Positions 6,417 through 13,457 of a stretch of DNA of 36,583 nucleotides are shown piece by piece. The notes beneath the pieces were generated by a model. That model was not told the DNA's origin. It saw only the letters and a list, made by a program, of their open reading frames with translations, and made no database searches. The DNA is taken from the IMG/VR virus record IMGVR_UViG_3300044980_000018, positions 1 to 36,583 of that record; one strand, written 5' to 3'. Position numbers and translations under genes: made by a program. The stretch comes from a virus. Each line of letters opens with the position of its first letter. Position 1 is the first letter of the stretch.

Positions 6417-7403
6417 ATGCCAGAGCCGACACCGGTAGCACCGGTGCCCGCTGTGGTGACCACGGAAGCTAAGGATCAGCCCACCGCTCCTGAGCTTCCG
6501 CAGACACCACAGCCCACCGCAACCGAAAAAGACAAGGAAGCCCGCAAGGCCGCGCGCATCGCGAACGCGAAGCGTCAGTTCGACCGGCTGAACGGAGAGC
6601 GCGAGAAGTTCCAGGAGGAGCAGAACAACTGGAAGCAGATCAGCGCTCAAGCACTGCGCGACGCTGGTGCACTCCAGCAGCTGCGTAAGCTCGCGGCTGA
6701 GGATCCGGTCAAAGCCCTTGAGGCGATGGGCCACAAGTTCGAGGACGTCCTCAAGCGGACCGCGAACCGTGGCGCCGTCACGCCTGAGACGATCGAGGCG
6801 ACGGTCAATGAGCGCGTCCAGGCCGAGCTCGCGAAGTTCAAGGCCGACATGGATGAGATGGCCCGCGTCAAGGGCATCAAGGACCGCGAGCAGAGCGAGG
6901 CCAACGCAATCGCGAACGCCAAGCGGCTGATCGCGGAGGAGTTCGCGGCCCACAAGGACGAATACGAGTTCATTGATGACACGCCAGCCACGCTCGAGGA
7001 CGCCTGGAAGCTGTGCGTCGAGACGTACCAGGCCACGATGGATCCGAAGACCAACCTCGGTGGGATCAAGCTGACCTGGAGAGAGGCACTTGACAAGCTC
7101 GAGGAAAAGGCTTTTGAATACCATCTAGGAGTTCAGGAGAAGTCGAAGAAGGTCAAGGCCGCGCTTGAAGCCAAAGCCGCCGAGGCCGCGAAGAAGAAGG
7201 CAGAAGAGGCAGCAAGGGCAGCACCGGTCAAGAACACCTGGCCGCGCAGGACCGAGAAGGCGGCGGCGTCAGCCCCTCTCACGGCGGCGTCTCAAGCCCC
7301 GAACCCAGCAGAGTCGGTTCAATCAAGGCCACTCAGCGTCACCGAGAAGATTCAGCGGAATCTCGAGCGCTACCGAGCGGCCAGGGCTTCTAACGACGCT
7401 TGA
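6417..7403 (+). CDS. Scaffolding protein, 328 aa
   Basis: Scaffolding proteins guide procapsid assembly and then leave the head. This one lies between portal and capsid, is very rich in Lys, Glu and Ala, and is mostly coiled-coil (from about residue 35, EARKAARIANAKRQFDRLNG, then EKFQEEQNNWKQ). A Pro/Thr-rich N terminus and a basic Ala/Lys-rich C terminus flank the helical core, as in many phage scaffolds whose basic tail contacts the capsid. AGGAG precedes ATG 6417. No protease gene is apparent nearby, so scaffold exit without cleavage is more likely. The call rests on position and composition. Confidence 0.75.
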   Translation: MPEPTPVAPVPAVVTTEAKDQPTAPELPQTPQPTATEKDKEARKAARIANAKRQFDRLNGEREKFQEEQNNWKQISAQALRDAGALQQLRKLAAEDPVKALEAMGHKFEDVLKRTANRGAVTPETIEATVNERVQAELAKFKADMDEMARVKGIKDREQSEANAIANAKRLIAEEFAAHKDEYEFIDDTPATLEDAWKLCVETYQATMDPKTNLGGIKLTWREALDKLEEKAFEYHLGVQEKSKKVKAALEAKAAEAAKKKAEEAARAAPVKNTWPRRTEKAAASAPLTAASQAPNPAESVQSRPLSVTEKIQRNLERYRAARASNDA

Positions 7404-7420
7404 GCGTCTCGGAGTAACAC

Positions 7421-8872
7421 ATGGCTGCGCAGCTTCCCGTTCCTGGAACAATCGTCACTGAGCAGGCAATCGCCAAGGAGACGTACCTCTCAGCGGACGA
7501 CATCGAAAACGTGATGATTGAGGCTGGCTACTGGGCCATGCATCTCATCAAGGGCGCCGACATGAGCGGCGCCAAGGGCAAGCGGACCCCGATCCCGATC
7601 ATCTACGGATCCGGTGGTGGCGTCGGCTCGATCTACACGGCGGCATTCGCCTCGGCCGGCCCCGCAACTGCGGCGGTCTTCGAGGTCACGCCCGGGACCG
7701 CATTCGGCGTCGGCCAGATCAGCCGTCAGGCGATCTTGCAGACCGAGGGCCAGGAGCACGCCTTCATCGAGGCACTCACCCTGGAGCTTGAGACCAAGCG
7801 GCGCCGGCTGCTTCAATACCTGGCCTTCTGCTTCTACGGAGACGGCTCGGGCGTACTGGCCCAGATGTCGGAGTCCCAGACGCTCGCCAGCACGGTCTGC
7901 ACGCTGGCTGACCCGGCAACGGCAGTGCGGTTCAACATCGGCGACGTGGTCCAGATCTCAGCCACGGTCGGCGGTGCGGTGCTGACGGCCGGCACCAACG
8001 CCTCACTGACCAACCAGGGCATCACCTACTCGGGATGCGCCTATGTAGTCGGCGTGAACGTCATCGGGAGCGCGGCCGGGACTCTGGGATTCTCGGCGAC
8101 CCCGAGCGGCGCGGCCACGGCCCTGAACACCATCTGGTCCGGCATCGCGGCCGGGGCGTTCATCTACCTGGTCGGAGACGCTGCTGTCCCGGCGAACCCG
8201 TATGGTTTCGGGAACTCTGTCATCCCCGGGATCATGGCCTGGCAGCCGCTGGTTGCTCCGATCATCTCGGACAACTTCTACGGCCAGAACCGGTTCAACA
8301 ACACCTACCTCTACGGGGCGACGATCGATGCCACCTCGTTTGCGGCCACCTCGCTCAACCTCGGCAGCATCCGCGAGTCTCTGACCTACGGAGTGGCTCA
8401 GCTCCACGCGATCAGCGCGAAGCCGACCATCATCCTCGGGAACCCGGCGCTCTTCTACGCGCTGAGCCTGAGCCTCCAGAGCCAGGGTATGTACCCCGGC
8501 TCGAGCGGCGAGGGCCCGAGCGGCGAAGGCAGCTTCGGATTCAGCTCGCTCAACATGCCGACCCCGCACGGGACCATCAAGGTCATGTCCGACCCTCAGT
8601 GCGCCCCGTTCCTCAACCCGGCCAGCTTCGACCCGGCCAACGGCTACTCTGGCGCCTACACGGCCTTCATCCTCGAGGAGGATGCCTGGAAGCTCTTGGG
8701 CGCCGCCGAGGACGGCTCGGTTCCGTTCATCGAGAAGCGCGGCGGGCGTGACGGTGACGGGCTCCAGACCATCCCCGGACTAGATGTCATGTGGTTCGAC
8801 CTCAAGTTCTACGGCCTGCCGATCACGTTCGCACCGGGACACGGGTTGACCGTTTTGTGCCCCCAATCCTGA
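7421..8872 (+). CDS. Major capsid protein, 483 aa
   Basis: The HK97-type shell protein by position and profile. A helical N-terminal region (residues 20-45) is followed by a conserved GSGGGVGSIY loop and the long spine helix EALTLELETKRRRLLQYLAF (about 117-136). A beta-rich segment at about 152-255, full of Gly/Thr/Val, resembles an inserted domain like those of P22-type capsids. The C-terminal part (SLNMPTPHGTIKVMSDP, then AFILEEDAWKLLG) fits the A-domain with its axial strand. GGAG lies seven bases before ATG 7421. It is probably the most abundant virion protein. The fold class is inferred from sequence pattern only. Confidence 0.87.
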   Translation: MAAQLPVPGTIVTEQAIAKETYLSADDIENVMIEAGYWAMHLIKGADMSGAKGKRTPIPIIYGSGGGVGSIYTAAFASAGPATAAVFEVTPGTAFGVGQISRQAILQTEGQEHAFIEALTLELETKRRRLLQYLAFCFYGDGSGVLAQMSESQTLASTVCTLADPATAVRFNIGDVVQISATVGGAVLTAGTNASLTNQGITYSGCAYVVGVNVIGSAAGTLGFSATPSGAATALNTIWSGIAAGAFIYLVGDAAVPANPYGFGNSVIPGIMAWQPLVAPIISDNFYGQNRFNNTYLYGATIDATSFAATSLNLGSIRESLTYGVAQLHAISAKPTIILGNPALFYALSLSLQSQGMYPGSSGEGPSGEGSFGFSSLNMPTPHGTIKVMSDPQCAPFLNPASFDPANGYSGAYTAFILEEDAWKLLGAAEDGSVPFIEKRGGRDGDGLQTIPGLDVMWFDLKFYGLPITFAPGHGLTVLCPQS

Positions 8873-8916
8873 GGCGTAACAAATCCCACTTGCGTAACTC
8901 AAGAACAGGCGACATA

Positions 8917-8949
8917 CTCCATGGGCCGGCAATGGCGCCAGCCATGGAG
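8917..8949 (+). promoter_or_regulatory. Hairpin overlapping the ribosome-binding site of the HNH gene
   Basis: CTCCATGG (8917-8924) pairs perfectly with CCATGGAG (8942-8949) around a 17-base loop. The right arm covers most of the GGAGG that precedes the endonuclease start at 8955. The structure could hide that site and keep endonuclease translation low on the strongly expressed capsid transcript. No T-run follows, so it is not an intrinsic terminator. Confidence 0.5.
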
Positions 8950-8954
8950 GAGTC

Positions 8955-9464
8955 ATGGACATCGAAGAGAGGCGCAGGAAACGCGCGGCCTATATGCGCG
9001 AGTACTGGAAGCGCAATCCAGATAAGGCCAGAGCGCAGAAGCGGAAGTATCGCGCAGAGCATGGAGCGGAGATCAACGCCAAGATCCGGGCTGATCGCAA
9101 ACTCCGACCTGAGTACTACCGAGCCATCGACGCCAAGAAAACTGCCAAGCGCAAGCCGGCCATACTTGCCCACATGCGGGTCTACAACGGACGGGCAGAG
9201 GTCAAGCGCCGCGCTCGGTACACTCAAGCTCTTCGAAAGTACGGCCTCAGCTTTGAACAATTCGATCGTCTCGTCATCGAATCGTGCGGAAGCTGCGCGA
9301 TCTGCAACGATCAGCTCTCGGGGCAGAAGGATCCAGCGATCGATCACTGCCACAAATCGAGCATCGTTCGAGGACTGCTCTGCTGCCGATGCAATCGAGG
9401 CCTGGGGTATTTCCGCGACTCACCCGACCTTCTCGGGGCCGCAGCTCAGTACCTCAGAAGTTAG
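8955..9464 (+). CDS. HNH endonuclease, recombination endonuclease VII type, 169 aa
   Basis: A stand-alone HNH nuclease of the endonuclease VII family, which cleaves branched or double-stranded DNA; in this setting it is probably a homing enzyme. The N-terminal 100 residues are a basic helical DNA-binding arm. The core has CGSCAIC (C111, C114, C117), IDHCHKSSIVRGLLC (D130, H131, H133) and CCRCNRGLGYF (C143-N147), the family's zinc and catalytic pattern. It interrupts the run of head genes between capsid and small virion proteins, has weaker spacing than its neighbours (83 bases upstream, 45 downstream), and is flanked by two hairpins. No split gene or intron boundary is evident around it. Confidence 0.88.
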   Translation: MDIEERRRKRAAYMREYWKRNPDKARAQKRKYRAEHGAEINAKIRADRKLRPEYYRAIDAKKTAKRKPAILAHMRVYNGRAEVKRRARYTQALRKYGLSFEQFDRLVIESCGSCAICNDQLSGQKDPAIDHCHKSSIVRGLLCCRCNRGLGYFRDSPDLLGAAAQYLRS

Positions 9465-9482
9465 CTACCAGCAGGGCACGAC

Positions 9483-9502
9483 CCTCCTGGCTATCCAGGA
9501 GG
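9483..9502 (+). promoter_or_regulatory. Hairpin sequestering the ribosome-binding site of the 9510 gene
   Basis: CCTCCTGG (9483-9490) and CCAGGAGG (9495-9502) form a perfect 8-bp stem with a four-base loop (CTAT). The AGGAGG ribosome-binding site of GTG 9510 lies wholly in the right arm. Translation of the next gene would then need ribosomes to open the stem, for example when reading from upstream. There is no T-run, so termination is unlikely. Confidence 0.6.
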
Positions 9503-9509
9503 TGAGGAC

Positions 9510-9893
9510 GTGAGCAACACTCTGTTTCCGGGTGACATCAGCACCATCGCAAGAAACGCTCGGATGATCTGCTTCTCGTTCGCGCCGCAGGGCGCGGGCG
9601 CGCCGAAGGTCGTCTTCGGCCAGGGCATCAAAAGCGTCACGCGCACCTCGGCCGGCCTCTGGGTCGTGAACTTCGCCAAGACCTATCGATTCATGATCGA
9701 GGCACAGCTCACGCCGAGTTTCAGCGCCTTGACCACGCAGATCGTCCAGTTCCAGGGAATCAACGTTACGGCGCACGGGGCCGGCAAGCAGAGCTGCACG
9801 ATCCTGAACCAGACCACGGCTGGAGTCGCGACCGACATCGCGGCCAACGCCAACAACCTGATCTACGGCGAAATCTTCGTCCAGAACGCGTGA
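9510..9893 (+). CDS. Small virion-associated protein, 127 aa, paralogue of the 9903 gene
   Basis: Family not named with certainty. It is a beta-rich, Gly/Thr/Val-rich protein of the kind found as capsid decoration or head fibre proteins just after the capsid gene. The stretch GIKSVTRTSAGLWVVNFAKT aligns with YISKVTRTGVGVFVVQVLQT of the next gene, so the two are tandem paralogues. The GTG 9510 start has AGGAGG seven bases upstream, locked in a hairpin. The position suggests a high-copy head component; there is no direct proof. Confidence 0.7.
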   Translation: MSNTLFPGDISTIARNARMICFSFAPQGAGAPKVVFGQGIKSVTRTSAGLWVVNFAKTYRFMIEAQLTPSFSALTTQIVQFQGINVTAHGAGKQSCTILNQTTAGVATDIAANANNLIYGEIFVQNA

Positions 9894-9902
9894 GGTAAGA
9901 TC

Positions 9903-10391
9903 ATGCCGGGCGGATTCGGTGCATTCGTAGACCAAAGCTCAGTTCTTTCGACGGCGAAGGATGCCAACCATGTCGGTGGGTACTTCTTCCCGCAAAGCTC
10001 TAGCGCTCCGACCGTACCGAAGATCCCAACCGGCTACATCTCGAAGGTCACGCGAACCGGCGTCGGCGTCTTCGTTGTGCAGGTCCTCCAGACGGCTGGG
10101 TTCATCAAGCCCATCGCGGCAGCGACTCAGAACAAGACGCCGATGAACATTCAGCTCACTCCCTGCATCGATCCAGCCGGAGCGGTTCAGACGATCTCGG
10201 CTCAGGTCGTGGGCGGCCTCACGTTCAAGGCCAACAGCTTCTCGTTCGGTGTCACGGTCTTCAGAACCGACACCAACGTCGCCTACGACATCATCCAGCC
10301 CGGCAGCCCCACGCTTAACGGGAGCTTCATCAACTGGCGCGTGATCTACAGCGGTCTCTACATCACCCGATGGGGACTCGGAGGAGCCTGA
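9903..10391 (+). CDS. Small virion-associated protein, 162 aa, paralogue of the 9510 gene
   Basis: A beta-rich protein related to its upstream neighbour through VTRTGVGVFVVQVLQTAGFI (residues about 42-61) and the following proline/threonine-rich strand. It has an N-terminal extension of about 20 residues (GGFGAFVDQSSVLSTAKD) and a longer C terminus ending FINWRVIYSGLYITRWGLGG. AGGTAAG precedes ATG 9903. It is probably a decoration or head-surface protein; the pair may assemble together. Its stop overlaps the next ATG (TGATG). Confidence 0.7.
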   Translation: MPGGFGAFVDQSSVLSTAKDANHVGGYFFPQSSSAPTVPKIPTGYISKVTRTGVGVFVVQVLQTAGFIKPIAAATQNKTPMNIQLTPCIDPAGAVQTISAQVVGGLTFKANSFSFGVTVFRTDTNVAYDIIQPGSPTLNGSFINWRVIYSGLYITRWGLGGA

Positions 10392-10663
10392 TGAAACCTG
10401 ACATTCACGGCATGGCGATCGAGATCGCGGCGAAGAAGGGTTTCAAGCCTCCCAAGGGAGACGACGAAGGACCCGAAGCCGAGCCGCTCAGCCCGCATGT
10501 TCTGGACGCGGCCTCGGACATCTGTGGTGTCCTTGGCTGCCCGCCCGAAAAGACCGAGCAGCTCGCCAACGCGCTCGCAAGTTTCCTTGACGCTTACAAC
10601 GGGGATGGTGACTCCGAGCCCGCCCCAGCAGCTGCGGAACCCAGCGGACCACCTGAGGAGTAG
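10391..10663 (+). CDS. Hypothetical acidic protein, 90 aa
   Basis: Family not recognised. ATG 10391 is preceded by GGAGGAG and overlaps the previous stop (TGATG); the frame is open from 10370 but that start would lie within the neighbour. The centre is helical (LSPHVLDAASDICGVLGC, then PPEKTEQLANALASFLDAY), and the C terminus is acidic and Pro/Ala-rich, likely disordered. It lies between virion genes, so an accessory head or assembly role is possible. Confidence 0.65.
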   Translation: MKPDIHGMAIEIAAKKGFKPPKGDDEGPEAEPLSPHVLDAASDICGVLGCPPEKTEQLANALASFLDAYNGDGDSEPAPAAAEPSGPPEE

Positions 10664-10668
10664 TCCCC

Positions 10669-11634
10669 TTGCGGTCGCAGTCGTTCGTCGAAATCGCGTT
10701 GGCGGTCCGGCAGGCGGCGGACCTCGGAGGGCAGCAGAACGCCTTCGGGGGTAACTCTGGTGACAACATCACCGACAGCGAGCTTCAGTACAAGATCTGG
10801 GCTTCGACGGCTCGGCTGTGGGGGAAGATCGTTCAAAACTTCCCGGAGAACTACTTCTTCCGAACGTACTTCATCAACACGACCGGCGGCACCTACAGCT
10901 ACCAGCTTCCATACGACTTCATGAAGGAACTGAAGGTCGGGGTTCAGCTCGCACCTGGATCGAACGTCTTCCTGGACATCCTGCCCTACAACCTCCACGA
11001 GCAGGACCACTACAACTACCTTCCTGGGATCTACGCCCCGGTCAGTGGCCTGACGACGCTGCGCTACCAGGCGCAGGAACAGAACATGGTGTTTCAGCCG
11101 CAGACGGGCGTTCTGCCGGCACAGGTCCGGGTCCAGTACATCCCATGCGCGCCGTTCCTGTGCCCGAACGTGCCGACGGCTTGGGCTGCGACCACGGCCT
11201 ATACTCAGGGCGCGCTGGTCTCGAGCAACGTGACGAACTCAGGAGTCGTCACCAGCCAGACGTTCATCGCGCTCAACGCAGGCACGAGCGGCGGTTCGCT
11301 GCCGGCCTGGAATGTGCCTGGGACCGTCAACGACAACGGGATCACCTGGGCCTACAAGGGTCCGACCGCGCTCTTTCAGACCACATTCGACGGCATCAAC
11401 GGCTGGGAGGACTGGATCGTCCTCGATTGCGCGATCAAGTGCTCGGTCAAGCAGGAGTCCAGCGTCATCCAGGAGATGATGGCCCAACTCGCCCAGCTCG
11501 ATGAGGCGATCATGATCGAGAGCGCCAACCGCCAGGCCGCAGACCCCCATACGGTCACTGGGGGCTGGGGGATGCGTGAAGGCGGGGCGTTCGGTGGAGG
11601 CTGGGGCGACATGGGCGGGATGGGTTGGGGCTGA
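10669..11634 (+). CDS. Head-tail adaptor with inserted carbohydrate-binding-like domain, 321 aa
   Basis: The N-terminal helices (SFVEIALAVRQAADLG, then ELQYKIWASTARLWGKIVQN) and TYSYQLPYDFMKELKV are typical of podovirus tail-tube/adaptor proteins of the P22 gp4 / T7 gp11 kind that extend the portal. Between about residues 165 and 232 sits a separate module, TAWAATTAYTQGALV through DNGITWAYKG, with the Trp/Tyr-Gly-Val pattern of small carbohydrate-binding or surface-exposed domains found inserted in many phage structural proteins. The C terminus is Gly/Trp/Met-rich (GGWGMREGGAFGGGWGDMGG). TTG 10669 has GAGGAG eight bases upstream. The adaptor call is by pattern and order; the domain's ligand is unknown. 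Confidence 0.75.
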   Translation: MRSQSFVEIALAVRQAADLGGQQNAFGGNSGDNITDSELQYKIWASTARLWGKIVQNFPENYFFRTYFINTTGGTYSYQLPYDFMKELKVGVQLAPGSNVFLDILPYNLHEQDHYNYLPGIYAPVSGLTTLRYQAQEQNMVFQPQTGVLPAQVRVQYIPCAPFLCPNVPTAWAATTAYTQGALVSSNVTNSGVVTSQTFIALNAGTSGGSLPAWNVPGTVNDNGITWAYKGPTALFQTTFDGINGWEDWIVLDCAIKCSVKQESSVIQEMMAQLAQLDEAIMIESANRQAADPHTVTGGWGMREGGAFGGGWGDMGGMGWG

Positions 11635-11999
11635 TGGCTGGTCTGCGCGCATTCGATCCGATCAACTCATCGGACCGAGACCTTCAGCTGCTCCAGAAGG
11701 AGCTTCAGAACGTGCTCCAGCCGGTGACTGTCTGCCAGTTGCTGACCGGAGTGCTCAAGTCGGTCTCGTTCACGGCCGTCGACTCTGACGTGCTGGTGCC
11801 ACACGGTCTAGGTTCGCTGCGCGTCGGCTGGCTGGCCGGGTCCCTATCGCTTCCGGCGATCATCTTCACATCGCCAAGCCCGCAGCAGCAGAACCAGTTG
11901 ATCCTGCGCTGCGAGCAGCTGGCCGGAGTCACGGCCGCAAACAAGATCAGCTCGCAGAACCCACTCACCGCCCAGGTCTGGGCCTACCTGATCGGCTGA
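11634..11999 (+). CDS. Hypothetical tail-associated protein, 121 aa
   Basis: ATG 11634 overlaps the upstream stop (TGATG); an ATG nine bases earlier is also in frame. N-terminal helices (RDLQLLQKELQNVLQ) lead to a beta region with VLVPHGLGSLRVGWLAGS. The phrase VPHGLG followed by a hydrophobic strand is common in small phage tail or fibre-associated proteins. It stands directly before the fibre gene, so an attachment or chaperone role is possible. The function is not known. Confidence 0.65.
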   Translation: MAGLRAFDPINSSDRDLQLLQKELQNVLQPVTVCQLLTGVLKSVSFTAVDSDVLVPHGLGSLRVGWLAGSLSLPAIIFTSPSPQQQNQLILRCEQLAGVTAANKISSQNPLTAQVWAYLIG

Positions 12000-12002
12000 C
12001 CG

Positions 12003-13457
12003 ATGCCCAGCACCCCTAAATACGGAATGCCAATCCCGCAGGGCGGGACAACGCCTGGCGCCCTGAACAACACGACAGCAGGGTCCTATCCGTTCATGTT
12101 CGGAGACCCGACGACCGGGATCCTCAACATCCTGGACTCGCAGACCTATGGCGTCCCGAACCCGGTCCCTATCGCCACTGGCCTGAACCCGAACGGAAAC
12201 CTCAACCTCGGCGGGTTCGGAATCACGAACGCCAGCACCGGATCGTTCTCTGGCGCGCTCACGATCGGCGGTACACTCGGAGTCACCGGAATCACGACGC
12301 TGACGGGCGGCGTGGCGTCGCCTCTGCTGATCGGCGCAGGGCTGCTGAACACGGTAACGATCACCGGCAAGGCCACCGGGACCGACCCCACGATCACGGT
12401 GGCCGGGGATGCGACGCGGAACCTGGGCCTGGTCCTTCCTGCCGCATCTACCTCAACGCAGGTCGGATTGAGCATTACGACCAGCGCGGGAGCAACGGCG
12501 GCACTGCTTGGTGGTGGGGCCAGCACAGGTTACGGGTACCTCTGGCTTGGGGCATCGGCATCCAACGCCAGCGGCACGAACTATTCTCTCGCCTCCAACC
12601 TGACGAATCTCTTCCTGAACTCTGGAAGCTCGATCCAGTTCGACGTTGCCGCAGCGACATACCTGAACCTAACCTCGGCATCGCTGGCAATTAGTGGCAT
12701 CCCGATCCAGCAAAATACCGCCGCCACCGCCCTCACGCTCAAGGGCAACGCGGCGGCGACGGGCTCGACTGGAGGCGTTGTCCTGGTTGGAAGCCAGAGC
12801 ACCACGCAGACCAGCGGGATCACGCTCGCGGTTCAGAACCCCGCCGGCACGTCCATCGCCACCGTGGACTTCGCCGGGAGCTTCGTCTCGGCATCCGGCA
12901 AGTTCGGCGCGATCACCACGGCCGGAAACGTCGGCCTGACGCTCACCGGGAACGCGGCGGCCGCCGGGACTGCTTGCCAGATCATCGCCAACACAGACGT
13001 GACCGGAACCGGCTACATCCTCGGCCTTCAGTCTGGCTCGCTTCAGTTCGCCGTGTCCGGGCGCGGTCACCTGATTCCGCTGAGCACCGTCCCAAACACG
13101 CCGGCCTCCGCGAACTTCAACGGCGGCTACACGGCCACGGCGGCCGTGACGGCCATCAGCGTCAATGGCAGCGACGCCGCGTTCCAGCTCAAGTTTACCG
13201 TGAACGGCGTCCCGACCTCGATCAACGCCGGGTCCGTGCTGGTGACGATCACGCTGGCTCAGGCGTACCAGAGCACGTCGGTGGTCGGTTTCGCCTGCTA
13301 CGGAAAGGCTGCGGGGCTCAGCGATACCGTCGGCCTCGCGGTAGTGCAGAACGCCGTCGGGACCATCCAGATCATCAACACCCAGACCTTCACGCCCGTG
13401 AGCGGGACCTCGTACGTCTTCAACGTCTTCACTATGGGCGCCGGGTCGACCTCCTGA
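12003..13457 (+). CDS. Tail fibre protein, 484 aa
   Basis: A probable receptor-binding fibre. The N-terminal 65 residues (PKYGMPIPQGGTTPGALNNT) are a likely virion-anchoring segment. From about residue 66 the chain becomes a low-complexity Gly/Thr/Ala/Ser beta repeat, for example NLNLGGFGITNASTGSFSG and TLGVTGITTLTGG, the pattern of trimeric beta-fibres. The C-terminal 130 residues (from about 355) are a less repetitive globular tip (SVNGSDAAFQLKFTVNG). It is the only clear fibre gene in the genome. It overlaps the next gene by one base. Host-receptor specificity would lie in the tip. Confidence 0.78.
   Translation: MPSTPKYGMPIPQGGTTPGALNNTTAGSYPFMFGDPTTGILNILDSQTYGVPNPVPIATGLNPNGNLNLGGFGITNASTGSFSGALTIGGTLGVTGITTLTGGVASPLLIGAGLLNTVTITGKATGTDPTITVAGDATRNLGLVLPAASTSTQVGLSITTSAGATAALLGGGASTGYGYLWLGASASNASGTNYSLASNLTNLFLNSGSSIQFDVAAATYLNLTSASLAISGIPIQQNTAATALTLKGNAAATGSTGGVVLVGSQSTTQTSGITLAVQNPAGTSIATVDFAGSFVSASGKFGAITTAGNVGLTLTGNAAAAGTACQIIANTDVTGTGYILGLQSGSLQFAVSGRGHLIPLSTVPNTPASANFNGGYTATAAVTAISVNGSDAAFQLKFTVNGVPTSINAGSVLVTITLAQAYQSTSVVGFACYGKAAGLSDTVGLAVVQNAVGTIQIINTQTFTPVSGTSYVFNVFTMGAGSTS

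Noticed and set aside
6213-7124. 303-residue minus-strand ORF opposite the scaffold gene
   Set aside because: Leu/Arg-rich mirror of a Lys/Glu/Ala-rich coding frame; no start signal and no family features.
8035-8751. 238-residue alternative plus-strand frame within the capsid gene
   Set aside because: Arg/His/Pro-rich out-of-frame shadow inside a well-supported capsid gene.
12974-13456. Upstream extension of the nozzle-like ORF
   Set aside because: It runs inside the fibre gene and is Arg/His-rich; ATG 13457 has the standard TGATG overlap and precedes the conserved N terminus.
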